Assembly: GCA_013285445.1 (NCBI GenBank)
Contig: CP053448.1
Location: 2,294,001-2,358,000 of the forward strand
Direction of reading: 5' to 3'
Length of the DNA: 64,000 bases
Origin: Pseudomonadota bacterium
Lineage (GTDB): Bacteria > Pseudomonadota > Gammaproteobacteria > Xanthomonadales > Wenzhouxiangellaceae
Shown piece by piece: positions 16,638 to 24,870 of this stretch (the stretch's first letter is position 1; every line of letters starts with the position of its first letter). The notes beneath the pieces were generated by a model. The model saw only the letters and a list, made by a program, of their open reading frames with translations, ran no database searches and was not told the DNA's origin. Position numbers and translations under genes: made by a program.

Positions 16638-17186
16638 TCATTCGTCCTCGCCCGGCATGGCGCCGGGATCGGGCAGCAGCAGGTCTTCGAGGAAGAAGGC
16701 GGACAGCTCCGAGCGGCCCGACAGGCCGGCCTTGCGATAGATCGCGCGCGCCTGCTCGCGCACCGTGCGTTCGGCGGTATCGCGCAGCGCGGCGATCTCC
16801 TTGAGGCTCAGCCCCTTGAGCAGCAGCAGGCCGATTTCCGCTTCGGCCGGACTCAGCGCCCAGGCCGCGAACTGGTCCTGGATGGCCTCACCCAGCCCCC
16901 GCAGCGTCGACTGGTAGCGCGCCTGCCAGCGCCGCGACTCGGCTTCGGCGGAATCCAGACGCACGTTGAGCCGTTGCGCGCGCCGGCGCGCGCGCAGCAT
17001 CTGCGCCAGGACGACGCCGAACATGCTTGCGGCCAGCAGCAACAGGGCCAGTTCGACCAGCACGTGCGACATTTCGACCCCTTCGGCGGAGTCCGAGAGC
17101 AGGTCCCAGCCGATCAGCAGCGCGATCACGCCGAACGCGACCAGGATCACGGCCGAGCCCTGGGTTCGGGAAGGAGTCGTCGTCAT
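16638..17186 (-). CDS. Membrane-anchored LuxR-type transcriptional regulator
   Basis: A 182-residue protein with two N-terminal transmembrane segments (about residues 12-30 and 40-60), a charged coiled-coil-like stretch (about 62-95) and a C-terminal LuxR/GerE helix-turn-helix (LSPAEAEIGLLLLKGLSLKEIA and a recognition helix around TAERTVREQARAIYRKAG). There is no receiver or autoinducer domain, so any signal would come from the membrane part. ATG 17186 is preferred over a codon eight residues upstream because GAGG precedes it. It is divergent from the cytochrome b gene, with 95 bp between, and could regulate it. Confidence 0.85.
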   Translation of the reverse strand: MTTTPSRTQGSAVILVAFGVIALLIGWDLLSDSAEGVEMSHVLVELALLLLAASMFGVVLAQMLRARRRAQRLNVRLDSAEAESRRWQARYQSTLRGLGEAIQDQFAAWALSPAEAEIGLLLLKGLSLKEIAALRDTAERTVREQARAIYRKAGLSGRSELSAFFLEDLLLPDPGAMPGEDE

Positions 17187-17281
17187 TTGGAGCCTCGTCG
17201 AGCGAAACACGTCATGTGCCGGATTCTATTCCAGGTCGATCGGTCGCAAGCTGACCCCAGGCAAGAACGAGGCAGACGGAC

Positions 17282-17902
17282 ATGAACACGCTCGCACCCG
17301 AAGCTCGAGTCAAGGTCTGGGATCCGCTGGTGCGCATCGGCCACTGGCTGCTGGTCCTCGGCTTTTTCACCAACTACATCATCGAAGACGAATGGATGAC
17401 GCTGCACAGCTGGGTTGGCTACACCCTGCTTGCCGTCGTGCTGCTCCGGATACTGTGGGGATTCGTCGGCACGCGCCACGCGCGCTTCGGCGATTTCGTG
17501 CGTTCACCGGCCACCACCGCCCGATACCTGGGCGACATGGCGCGCGGCCGGGCCAGGCGCTACCTGGGACACAACCCGGCCGGCGCCGTCATGATCCTGC
17601 TGCTGCTGGCAGGCATGGTCGCCATGGCGTTTACCGGCATCGTGCTCTACGCCGTCGAGGAAAACGCCGGGCCGCTCGCCGGCTGGGTCGCCGAAAGCGG
17701 CGAAGCCGCCGGGCAGGCCGTGTGGACGGTCTCGGAAGATTTCTGGGAAGAAACGCACGAGGTGCTGGCCAACCTGATGCTCGCCCTGGTCATCTTCCAC
17801 GTCCTCGGCGTGCTGGTCGCCGGTCGCATGCACCGCGAGAATCTCGTCCGCGCGATGATCACCGGACGCAAACGGGCGGGAACAACCGGAACCGAAGACT
17901 GA
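17282..17902 (+). CDS. Cytochrome b561-type membrane protein
   Basis: A 206-residue protein of the bacterial cytochrome b561 / Ni-Fe hydrogenase cytochrome b group. Four transmembrane segments are visible (about 17-35, 42-62, 98-120 and 160-180). Candidate haem ligands are His21 in RIGHWLL, His42 in LHSW, and His in ETHEVLANL and FHVLG near the fourth segment. It begins KVWDPLVRIGHW, as expected for this family, and likely passes electrons between quinols and a periplasmic partner. No c-type cytochrome is next to it. GAGG lies upstream of the ATG. Confidence 0.88.
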   Translation: MNTLAPEARVKVWDPLVRIGHWLLVLGFFTNYIIEDEWMTLHSWVGYTLLAVVLLRILWGFVGTRHARFGDFVRSPATTARYLGDMARGRARRYLGHNPAGAVMILLLLAGMVAMAFTGIVLYAVEENAGPLAGWVAESGEAAGQAVWTVSEDFWEETHEVLANLMLALVIFHVLGVLVAGRMHRENLVRAMITGRKRAGTTGTED

Positions 17903-17914
17903 CAGGCCCTGTAG

Positions 17915-19384
17915 TCACAGGCTGGCGATTCGATTTCTCCCCGCCCGCTTGGCCCGGTAAAGCGCCCGGTCCGCCCGGATCAGGGACGATTCCACCGCGT
18001 CTTCCATGGCCACCGCGGTGACGCCGATACTGATGGTCAGATCGACCGCCTCGCCATTGACATGGAAGCTCCGTTCGGCGACGGTGGCACGAACCTTCTC
18101 CGCCACGTCCAGCGCCTGGGCGGCGTTGCAGCCGGCCATCAGCACCAGGAATTCATCTCCACCCCAGCGGCACAGTGTATCGGATTCGCGAACCACACTG
18201 CCAACAACTTCGGCAAACTGCCTTAGCACGCCATCTCCGGCATGATGCCCAAGCCCGTCGTTGATTGTCTTGAAGTTATCGATATCCAGAGCCAGCAGTG
18301 AAACAGGTTCATTGCGGCGGCGGGCATTGCGAACCACCTGACTGAAGATGACCTGGAAGACGTGCCGGTTCGCCGCGCCCGTAAGTTTGTCGGTGGTGGC
18401 CATCTGCTCGAGCCGGCTCTGGTAGCGGTTGAATGTCACGTAGACCAGCATCAGCACAATCGCGCCCATGGCGAGCGCCAGCACGATGTTGATCCCCAGG
18501 GTTCCGAGCAGGTTGCCTTCGGCGTCGCTCTTGCTTTGTTCGACAATCAGGTACCAGTTGAACTCCGGCACCAGGCGGCTGTTGAGAAAGATGGTTTCAC
18601 CAAACTCGTCTACATAGCTGAGCGAGCTACTGGGGTTGGTCAGAATTCGCGTCGCGAACTTGTCCAGCCCGGGGCGTTGGCGCAGCGGCAGCAACGATTC
18701 GTCTTTGTCATCGTGTAGCGTGATTTCGCCCTCCCGATCGACAAAGTATATCTCCCGGTCGTAGCGACGCTCATAGGATTCGATCAGTCCGACGACCTGC
18801 TCGACGGCCAGTCCAATGCCGGTCACGCCGAGAAAATTTCCTTCGCGGTCAACCACGCGATAGTTGATGAAAATGCTCAGTCGCGTGCGGTCGGCCGTGT
18901 CCTGGTCGATGTTGATCTCGTAGTTGTCGCTGAGTCCACGGGCGCGAAAGTACCAGCTGTCTGCCGCGTTGCCGGGTTGGACCTGCTTGATTACACCGGT
19001 CGGGTGGTAGTAGTTTCGCGTCGCCTCGGAGACGAAGAATGCGGTCGTCGTTCGGTACTTGCGCTGGATCTCGCGCAGGTAACGGATCATCGGTTCGGAA
19101 TCCTCCTCCCCGTCCCGAACCCAGTCGCGCACGAAGGTGTCAGTGGCCATCAGCGATGAAATGAGGATCGAGCGGAGCAGGTCGCGTTCGATTTCGGAGT
19201 AGACATTGTCGCTGGTCAGCGGCAGGATCTCGCCGGCGATGCGCTGGTCCAGGGCATCCTCGGCCATGAAATAGCTGGCCACGCTAATGGCGACGAAACC
19301 CAGCCCGAGCACGGTCAGCAGAAAGAAGACAAAGCGGCTGCGGGCTGGCACCATGTAGCGATCCGACCGATCCACGGCCCGCAT
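17915..19384 (-). CDS. Diguanylate cyclase with extracytoplasmic dCache-like sensor
   Basis: A 489-residue protein: N-terminal transmembrane segment (about 12-34), a periplasmic region of about 270 residues with Cache-like features (YYHPTGVIKQV, DGEED, VTGIGLAVEQVVGLI), a second transmembrane segment (LGINIVLALAMGAIVLMLVYV) and a C-terminal GGDEF domain with an intact WGGDEF motif. It should make c-di-GMP in response to a small periplasmic ligand. The start is uncertain: 19384, 19354 and a GTG near 19411 are all possible, and I chose the ATG giving a short basic leader. It is divergent from arfB, 75 bp apart. Confidence 0.88.
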   Translation of the reverse strand: MRAVDRSDRYMVPARSRFVFFLLTVLGLGFVAISVASYFMAEDALDQRIAGEILPLTSDNVYSEIERDLLRSILISSLMATDTFVRDWVRDGEEDSEPMIRYLREIQRKYRTTTAFFVSEATRNYYHPTGVIKQVQPGNAADSWYFRARGLSDNYEINIDQDTADRTRLSIFINYRVVDREGNFLGVTGIGLAVEQVVGLIESYERRYDREIYFVDREGEITLHDDKDESLLPLRQRPGLDKFATRILTNPSSSLSYVDEFGETIFLNSRLVPEFNWYLIVEQSKSDAEGNLLGTLGINIVLALAMGAIVLMLVYVTFNRYQSRLEQMATTDKLTGAANRHVFQVIFSQVVRNARRRNEPVSLLALDIDNFKTINDGLGHHAGDGVLRQFAEVVGSVVRESDTLCRWGGDEFLVLMAGCNAAQALDVAEKVRATVAERSFHVNGEAVDLTISIGVTAVAMEDAVESSLIRADRALYRAKRAGRNRIASL

Positions 19385-19459
19385 CACACCCAGCGGCCGG
19401 GCATCCGTCACTCCATATGAATGAAGGCATGAATCTATCGAATATCCACAGGAGCCGCA

Positions 19460-19873
19460 ATGACCTCGCGCAAGCTGCCGCCCGAAAACGAGATCGAAGA
19501 GAAGTTCATCCTGACCGGCGGACCGGGCGGACAGCACGTCAATCGCACCGAAACCGGCGTGCAGTTGCGTTACAACGTGGTCGATTCAGAGTTCCTGTCC
19601 GAGCCCGTCAAGGTCCGCCTGCTCGAGCTGGCGGGCCGAAGAGCCGACAGCGGCGGCGTGATCACGATCGTGGCCAGGAACCATCGCAGCCAGCACCGCA
19701 ACCGCGAGGAAGCACGCGAGCGGCTGGCCGAGCTGATCGAACAGGCCCGCCATAAACCGAAAAAACGCATTCCGACCCGACCAAGCCGGGCGGCGAAGAA
19801 GCGCTGGAAGAAGAAAAAACAGCGTAAAAAGGAAATCAAGCGGGCTAGAAAGACGCCCCGGATCGACGAGTAG
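19460..19873 (+). CDS. arfB: ArfB/YaeJ ribosome-rescue peptidyl-tRNA hydrolase
   Basis: A 137-residue protein with the release-factor catalytic motif GGPGGQHVNR (GGQ at residues 23-25) and a highly basic Lys/Arg-rich C-terminal tail (about 95-135), which in ArfB enters the empty mRNA channel. It rescues ribosomes stalled on non-stop mRNAs by hydrolysing peptidyl-tRNA without a stop codon. The start is preceded by AGGAG. The stop TAG is the first three bases of a REP-like repeat. Confidence 0.95.
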   Translation: MTSRKLPPENEIEEKFILTGGPGGQHVNRTETGVQLRYNVVDSEFLSEPVKVRLLELAGRRADSGGVITIVARNHRSQHRNREEARERLAELIEQARHKPKKRIPTRPSRAAKKRWKKKKQRKKEIKRARKTPRIDE

Positions 19874-19900
19874 GTCGGGGCCGCGTCCCCGACGGACAGC
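19871..19900 (+). repeat. REP-like palindromic repeat, copy 2
   Basis: It starts TAGGTCGGGGCCGCG, with perfect GTCGGGG/CCCCGAC arms around CCGCGT. The TAG is the arfB stop codon. It shares about 24 of 26 positions with the copy after fic and lies exactly 100 bp before copy 3. The rest of the gap to the next gene (to 20108) shows only copy 3 and a ribosome binding site. Confidence 0.82.
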
Positions 19901-19970
19901 GCGCGGAATCGGAACGTACGACGGTACACCGCCCGGACTACGATTCGAGGCAACCCCGATCCTCTCGCCG

Positions 19971-20000
19971 TAGGTCGGGGCCGCGTCCCCAACGGACGCG
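19971..20000 (+). repeat. REP-like palindromic repeat, copy 3
   Basis: It has the same TAGGTCGGGGCCGCG start as copies 1 and 2, with a CCCCAAC right arm (one mismatch in the stem). It is not attached to a stop codon. Together with copy 2 it forms a closely spaced tandem pair in direct orientation downstream of arfB. Confidence 0.8.
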
Positions 20001-20108
20001 GCTTTCGCCATTGACGCGGTAAATGGCATCATGTCGTTCTGGACATTGGGTCGAACGCCACGCACTGACATGTCGTGAGACTTGTCCGTGATTCGAAGGA
20101 GATAACGC

Positions 20109-21425
20109 TTGAGACACTATTCACACTGGCTGGCCGCTACCCTGCTGCTGGTTGCAATCCCCCTTGCCGCGATGGCGCAAACGCGCGCTTTCGTCGGCGC
20201 GAGAGTCATCCCGATCGATGGTGCGCCGATCGACAACGGTACGCTTGTCGTTGTCGACGGCAGGATTGCCGCTGTCGGCAGCCGAAACGAGGTGGCCATT
20301 GACGATGATGCGCAAATCGTCGAGCTGGGCGCTGGTACGGTCATCATGCCCGGCATCGTCGACACCCACAGTCATATCGGGGAGGTCTCAGGCGCCGACC
20401 GTGCCGGGCCGATACAGCCCGAAGCCCGGGCGCTGGACTCGGTCAACATTCGCTCTTCGGGGCTCAAGCGCGCGCTGGCCGGCGGCATTACCTCGGTCAA
20501 CATCATGCCCGGCTCGGGCCATCTGATCAGCGGACAGACCCTGTATCTGAAGCTGCGCGATGGGAACACCGTCACCGAACTGGCCTATCGCCGCGACGAT
20601 GGCGCGATCGCGGGTGGCCTGAAAATGGCCAATGGCACCAACTCGATGCGCGACGCACCTTTTCCCGGCACGCGCGCGAAGTCGGCCGCGCTGGTGCGCG
20701 CCGCCTTCATCCAGGCCAGCGAGTATGCCGACAAGCGCAAGGATGCGGGCGCGGACCAGCAGCCCGCACGGGACCTGGGTATGGAGGCCCTGGCCGAAGT
20801 CCTCGACGGCACGCGCATGGTCCATTTTCACAGCCACCGTCACGACGATCTGATGACCGCCATCCGTCTGCGCGATGAGTTCGACTTCCGCATGGTGCTA
20901 CATCACACCTCGGAAGCCTGGCGAGTCGCCGAAGAGATCGCGGCCGCAGACGTGCCGGTCTCGCTGATCATCATCGACAGCCCCGGTGGCAAACTGGAGG
21001 CCCTGAATCTGGAGGCGCGGTCGGCGCCCGCGCTTGAACGGGCCGGTGCGCAGGTGGCGCTGCACACCGACGACTGGATCACCGACTCTCGCTATTTCCT
21101 GCGCATGGCCGCCATGGCGGTGCGCGCCGGCATGTCGCGCGAGGCGGCCCTGCGCTCGGTGACCCAGGCCGGCGCCGACATGCTGGACCTGGGCGGCCGG
21201 ATCGGCTCGCTCACGCCGGGCAAGGACGCGGATTTCGTGATTCTCTCCGGCGACCCGTTCAGCGTCTACACGCGCGTGCTCGAGACCTGGGTCGAGGGCG
21301 AGCGCCGTTTCAATCTGGACGATGATGAGGACCGCCTGGTCGCCGAAGGCGGCTTCAACGCACTGTCCGATGACGACGGCGCCGGACACATCCATGCCCA
21401 CGGCAACGACGGAGGCCACCGATGA
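20109..21425 (+). CDS. Secreted amidohydrolase, probably metal-dependent
   Basis: A 438-residue protein with a signal peptide (residues 1-23, cleavage likely after AMA) and an amidohydrolase (imidazolonepropionase-like, COG1228-type) fold. Metal ligands look intact: HSH in IVDTHSHIG, His in MVHFHSHRH, HH in MVLHHTSEAW and HTDDW near residue 318. The C-terminus has GSLTPGKDADFVIL, the family composite-domain signature, then an acidic and His-rich tail. The start codon is TTG at 20109; AAGGAG seven bases upstream fixes it. The substrate is unknown, with cyclic amides or dipeptides as general possibilities. The stop overlaps the next start by 4 bp, coupling it to a paralogue. Confidence 0.87.
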   Translation: MRHYSHWLAATLLLVAIPLAAMAQTRAFVGARVIPIDGAPIDNGTLVVVDGRIAAVGSRNEVAIDDDAQIVELGAGTVIMPGIVDTHSHIGEVSGADRAGPIQPEARALDSVNIRSSGLKRALAGGITSVNIMPGSGHLISGQTLYLKLRDGNTVTELAYRRDDGAIAGGLKMANGTNSMRDAPFPGTRAKSAALVRAAFIQASEYADKRKDAGADQQPARDLGMEALAEVLDGTRMVHFHSHRHDDLMTAIRLRDEFDFRMVLHHTSEAWRVAEEIAAADVPVSLIIIDSPGGKLEALNLEARSAPALERAGAQVALHTDDWITDSRYFLRMAAMAVRAGMSREAALRSVTQAGADMLDLGGRIGSLTPGKDADFVILSGDPFSVYTRVLETWVEGERRFNLDDDEDRLVAEGGFNALSDDDGAGHIHAHGNDGGHR

Positions 21426-22666
21426 CACACTGCAGCCCGCCCTGCAAGAGAACAAATGCAACACGGCTTGCCGTCATCCTTGTGGCAACGCTGATCGCTC
21501 TGCCGGCAGCGGCGCAGGATATCGCCGTGCGCGCCGCCACCCTGTACACCGCGCCGGGACAATCCATCACCGATGGCGTCGTGCTGATCTCCGACGGCAT
21601 CATCCAGGCGGTCGGACCGGTCGGTGACATCGACATTCCCGCTGATGTAGTGCTGGTCGAGGCAGCGGTCGCCACGCCCGGACTGATCGATGCAAGATCG
21701 ACCGTCGGACTGTCGGGCGCCATGAACCAGCCACACGACCAGGACCAGCTCGAGCGCTCGGCGGCCATCCAGCCAGAACTGCGCGCCATTGACGCCTACA
21801 ACCCGCGCGAGCGCCTGGTCGGTTGGCTGCGCGAGCACGGTATCACGACTGTCCATGCCGGCCACGGCCCCGGAGAGGCCATATCCGGCCAGACGCTGCT
21901 GGCCAAAACTGCCGGCGAGACCGTGATCGAAGCCGTGTTCGAGCCGGCTGTCGCCCTCTCGGCGACGTTGGGTCACGCCGCCACCACGCATGACCGGTCC
22001 AGCCCGGGCAATCGCAGCAAGGTCGTGGCCCTGCTGCGCGAACAGCTCTACGCGGCCGAAGACTACCGCGAGAAGCTCGACGGCGACACGCCGCCCGGCC
22101 GCGACCTGGCAATGGAGGCGCTGGTTGCCGTGCTCGACGGGGATCTGCCGTTGATCATCGAGGCCCATCTTCACAGCGACATCATGACCGCGCTGAGGCT
22201 GGCCGATGAATTCGGCTTTCGGCTGATTCTGGCCGGAGCCAGTGACGCGTATCTGCTGATCGATGAAATTGCGAGGGCCGGGGTGCCGGTCATCATTCAC
22301 CCGACCATGCAGCGCTCGCGTGGCAACAGCGACAGCCAGCACTTCTCGTTTACGACCGCCGCAAAGCTGGCCGATGCCGGTATCGAGGTGGCGCTGCAAA
22401 GCGGCTACGAAAGCTACGTACCCAAGACACGAGTGGTGCTGTTCGAAGCGGCGATGACCCTGCCCTACGGCGCCACATTCGACCAGGCGCTGGAGATGGT
22501 CACCATGGCACCGGCCCGCATTCTCGGCATCGATGATCGGGTCGGCTCACTGGAGGTCGGCAAGCACGGCGATGTGGCCCTGTTCGACGGCGATCCCTTC
22601 GAGTACACCACCCAGGTGATCGGGACGATCATCGAGGGACGGCGGGTCAGCGAACGTCGACGCTGA
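21422..22666 (+). CDS. Amidohydrolase-like secreted protein, metal ligands degenerate
   Basis: A 414-residue paralogue of the preceding protein with its own signal peptide (cleavage near ALPAAA, about residue 31). The fold signatures remain (ISDGIIQAVG; TPGLIDA; VGSLEVGKHGDVALFDGDPF). However, the positions equivalent to the HxH motif read DARSTVG, the later His-His becomes LAGASDAY, and HTDDW becomes QSGYES; only the EAHLHSD histidines remain. It therefore probably lacks a normal metal centre and may be a partner or pseudo-enzyme of the upstream protein. The start overlaps the upstream stop (ATGA). The 3' end overlaps the convergent phzF gene by 20 bp. Confidence 0.85.
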   Translation: MTHCSPPCKRTNATRLAVILVATLIALPAAAQDIAVRAATLYTAPGQSITDGVVLISDGIIQAVGPVGDIDIPADVVLVEAAVATPGLIDARSTVGLSGAMNQPHDQDQLERSAAIQPELRAIDAYNPRERLVGWLREHGITTVHAGHGPGEAISGQTLLAKTAGETVIEAVFEPAVALSATLGHAATTHDRSSPGNRSKVVALLREQLYAAEDYREKLDGDTPPGRDLAMEALVAVLDGDLPLIIEAHLHSDIMTALRLADEFGFRLILAGASDAYLLIDEIARAGVPVIIHPTMQRSRGNSDSQHFSFTTAAKLADAGIEVALQSGYESYVPKTRVVLFEAAMTLPYGATFDQALEMVTMAPARILGIDDRVGSLEVGKHGDVALFDGDPFEYTTQVIGTIIEGRRVSERRR

Positions 22667-23447
22667 TCTCGCCGACCATGTAATCCACCGCACGGCCGGT
22701 CAACCAGACCCGATCGCCGTCAACCCGGCATTCGATGCACCCACCCCGGCGCGAAAGCTGGCTGGCAGACAGTGCTTGACGCCCGAGCCGTCTGGCCCAG
22801 TACGGGGCCAGCTCACAGTGGGCCGAACCGGTGACCGGGTCCTCATTGACGCCCAGTGCGGGAAAGAAGCAGCGGCTGACAAAGTCGACCGTCTCACCCG
22901 GGGCGGTGGCCAATACTCCGCGTCGATCGAGCTTGGCCAGTCGGACGAAGTCCGGCGCCAGCGACCGCAGCTCCCCCTCGCTGGCAAGAACCACCAGATA
23001 GTCCGATGCCACGAGCAGTTCGACCGGCTCGGTCCGAGACGACCCGAGCAGCCCGTCGATGAGCCCTGGCGGCGCCTCGACCGGCACGCTTTCGATTGCC
23101 GGGAAATTCATGCGCAAGCCGCTCCGGCAGCGCGCGACGCGCAGCTCGCCGCTGCGGGTATCAAACAGGATCTCGCTGTGCCCGTAACCAAGGTGTTCAA
23201 ACAGGACGTGCGCGCTGGCCAGCGTGGCATGTCCGCACAGATCGACCTCGGCAACCGGCGTGAACCAGCGCAGCTCGAACCGGTTCTCGCGGGGGACGAA
23301 GAAGGCTGTTTCTGACAGATTGTTCTCCCCGGCAATGGCCTGTAGCAGCGCGCCGGCAGGCCAGTGATCAAGTGGCACGACCGCGGCAGGATTACCGCCA
23401 AACACCCGGTCGGCAAAAGCATCAACCTGGTAGAGTCGAAGCGACAT
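22647..23447 (-). CDS. PhzF family isomerase/epimerase
   Basis: A 266-residue protein with the two-lobed diaminopimelate-epimerase-like fold. Motifs include YQVDAFADRVFGGNPAAVV at the N-terminus, NNLSETAFFV with the catalytic Glu near residue 47, DLCGHATLASAHVLF, and EDPVTGSAHCELAPYWA in the C-terminal half. PhzF proper isomerises trans-2,3-dihydro-3-hydroxyanthranilate in phenazine synthesis, but no other phenazine genes are present, so this is a PhzF-like enzyme of unknown substrate. It is convergent with the amidohydrolase pair. Confidence 0.92.
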   Translation of the reverse strand: MSLRLYQVDAFADRVFGGNPAAVVPLDHWPAGALLQAIAGENNLSETAFFVPRENRFELRWFTPVAEVDLCGHATLASAHVLFEHLGYGHSEILFDTRSGELRVARCRSGLRMNFPAIESVPVEAPPGLIDGLLGSSRTEPVELLVASDYLVVLASEGELRSLAPDFVRLAKLDRRGVLATAPGETVDFVSRCFFPALGVNEDPVTGSAHCELAPYWARRLGRQALSASQLSRRGGCIECRVDGDRVWLTGRAVDYMVGEISVDVR

Positions 23448-23552
23448 GGGCTTGTCCTGGTCTGATCTCCCCGCCGATTATGGCATTGCCTCCGACTGGT
23501 GTACGCTTGCAGTCATGGTTTTGCGGTCCTTCAGCCACATGGAGACGCCCGG

Positions 23553-24809
23553 GTGAACGAACCCACGGAATCGACCGGGCGCGCCTCTCTGACGCCCCAA
23601 CCCTACGATGCCAGCCGCTACGGCCGGCTGGTGCTCAATCTGGGACGTGCCCTGCTGCATGTCGGCTCACCGGCCCATCGACTCGAGGCCGCCATGCAGA
23701 TCATGGCCGAGCGCCTGGGCCTGCGGGCCGAGTTCTTCTCAACGCCGACCTCGCTGATCGTTTCGCTCGGCGACGACGACCGTCAGCAGACCTTTTTGGC
23801 GCGTTCGGATCCGGGCTCGGCCAATCTCGCCAAGCTGGCTGACCTGACCGCTGTGATGGAGGACCTGGCTGGCGGCAGCATTGATCCGGAAACCGCCGAT
23901 AAGCGAGTTCGCGAGATCGACCGGGCGCCACCGCTTTATGGCTGGTGGCTGCAGCTGACCGCCTACGTGCTGATCGCTGCCGGTGTTGCGCCCCTGCTCG
24001 GCGGTGGGTGGCGGGAAGCCGCGGTGGCCGCGCCGCTCGGCCTGGTGTGCGGCCTGACCGTGCTGTGGCTGCGGCAGCACGTTGACCGCTCGCGCCTGAT
24101 CACGCCGATGGCAGCGGCACTGGTCACTTTTCTGGGCACGCTGTGGTGCGGGCTCGACCCGGACACGGCCCTGATGCCGGCCATTGTTGCCGCCATGATT
24201 GCCCTGCTGCCGGGCATGGATCTGACTACCGCGGCCCGCGAGCTGTCAACCGGGCACCTGGTATCGGGCGCTTCCCGCATGGCCTTTGCCATCACCGTGT
24301 TTGCGCTCCTGACCTTCGGGCTGGTGCTCGGTGGCATGGCCGGGCAGGCGCTGGTCGGACCAGTCGGCCTGGTCAGTGCCTCGCCGGCGCCGCCGTGGCT
24401 GGCACCCGCCGGCGTTGTTTCCGCAGCGGTTGGTCTAATGCTGCTCATTCAGGCCGACCGGCGCGACTGGTTCTGGATTCTGCTGGTCACCCTGCTGGCC
24501 TGGGTCGGCGCCGGCCTGGGGGCCGCACTCGCGGCGCCGGTCATCGGAGCATTCATCGGCGGCTTGTCGGTCGGTCTGGCCGGCAACCTGTTCGTCCTGC
24601 TCACCCGCCGTCCGAGCTCCATACTTCACATCCCCGGCCTGATTCTGCTGGTGCCGGGCAGCATCGGCCTGCGCAGCCTTGCAACCTTGCTGACCGACGA
24701 TGTGGTCGCGGGCATGGAGACGGCCATCCTCGCCGGCATCATTGCGGTGGCCCTGACCACCGGAATGATCCTGGCATCCGTTCTGCTGCCGCCGCGCAAT
24801 GTGCTCTGA
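23553..24809 (+). CDS. Threonine/serine exporter family protein (ThrE type)
   Basis: A 418-residue membrane protein. An N-terminal domain (about 15-120) has LLHVGSPAHRLEAAM and TSLIVSLGDD, followed by about ten transmembrane segments, the ThrE (DUF1212 plus DUF3815) layout; the second membrane half has IPGLILLVPGSIGLRSL, a ThrE-like signature. The family exports small hydroxy amino acids. GTG 23553 was chosen because GGAG lies nine bases upstream and the frame before it is not protein-like. It is divergent from phzF. Confidence 0.86.
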   Translation: MNEPTESTGRASLTPQPYDASRYGRLVLNLGRALLHVGSPAHRLEAAMQIMAERLGLRAEFFSTPTSLIVSLGDDDRQQTFLARSDPGSANLAKLADLTAVMEDLAGGSIDPETADKRVREIDRAPPLYGWWLQLTAYVLIAAGVAPLLGGGWREAAVAAPLGLVCGLTVLWLRQHVDRSRLITPMAAALVTFLGTLWCGLDPDTALMPAIVAAMIALLPGMDLTTAARELSTGHLVSGASRMAFAITVFALLTFGLVLGGMAGQALVGPVGLVSASPAPPWLAPAGVVSAAVGLMLLIQADRRDWFWILLVTLLAWVGAGLGAALAAPVIGAFIGGLSVGLAGNLFVLLTRRPSSILHIPGLILLVPGSIGLRSLATLLTDDVVAGMETAILAGIIAVALTTGMILASVLLPPRNVL

Positions 24810-24870
24810 GAGCGCTGCTGTGGTGACGCGCGAGCCGGAACCGGGCCGCAAGCGATAAGGAGAATCGAGT

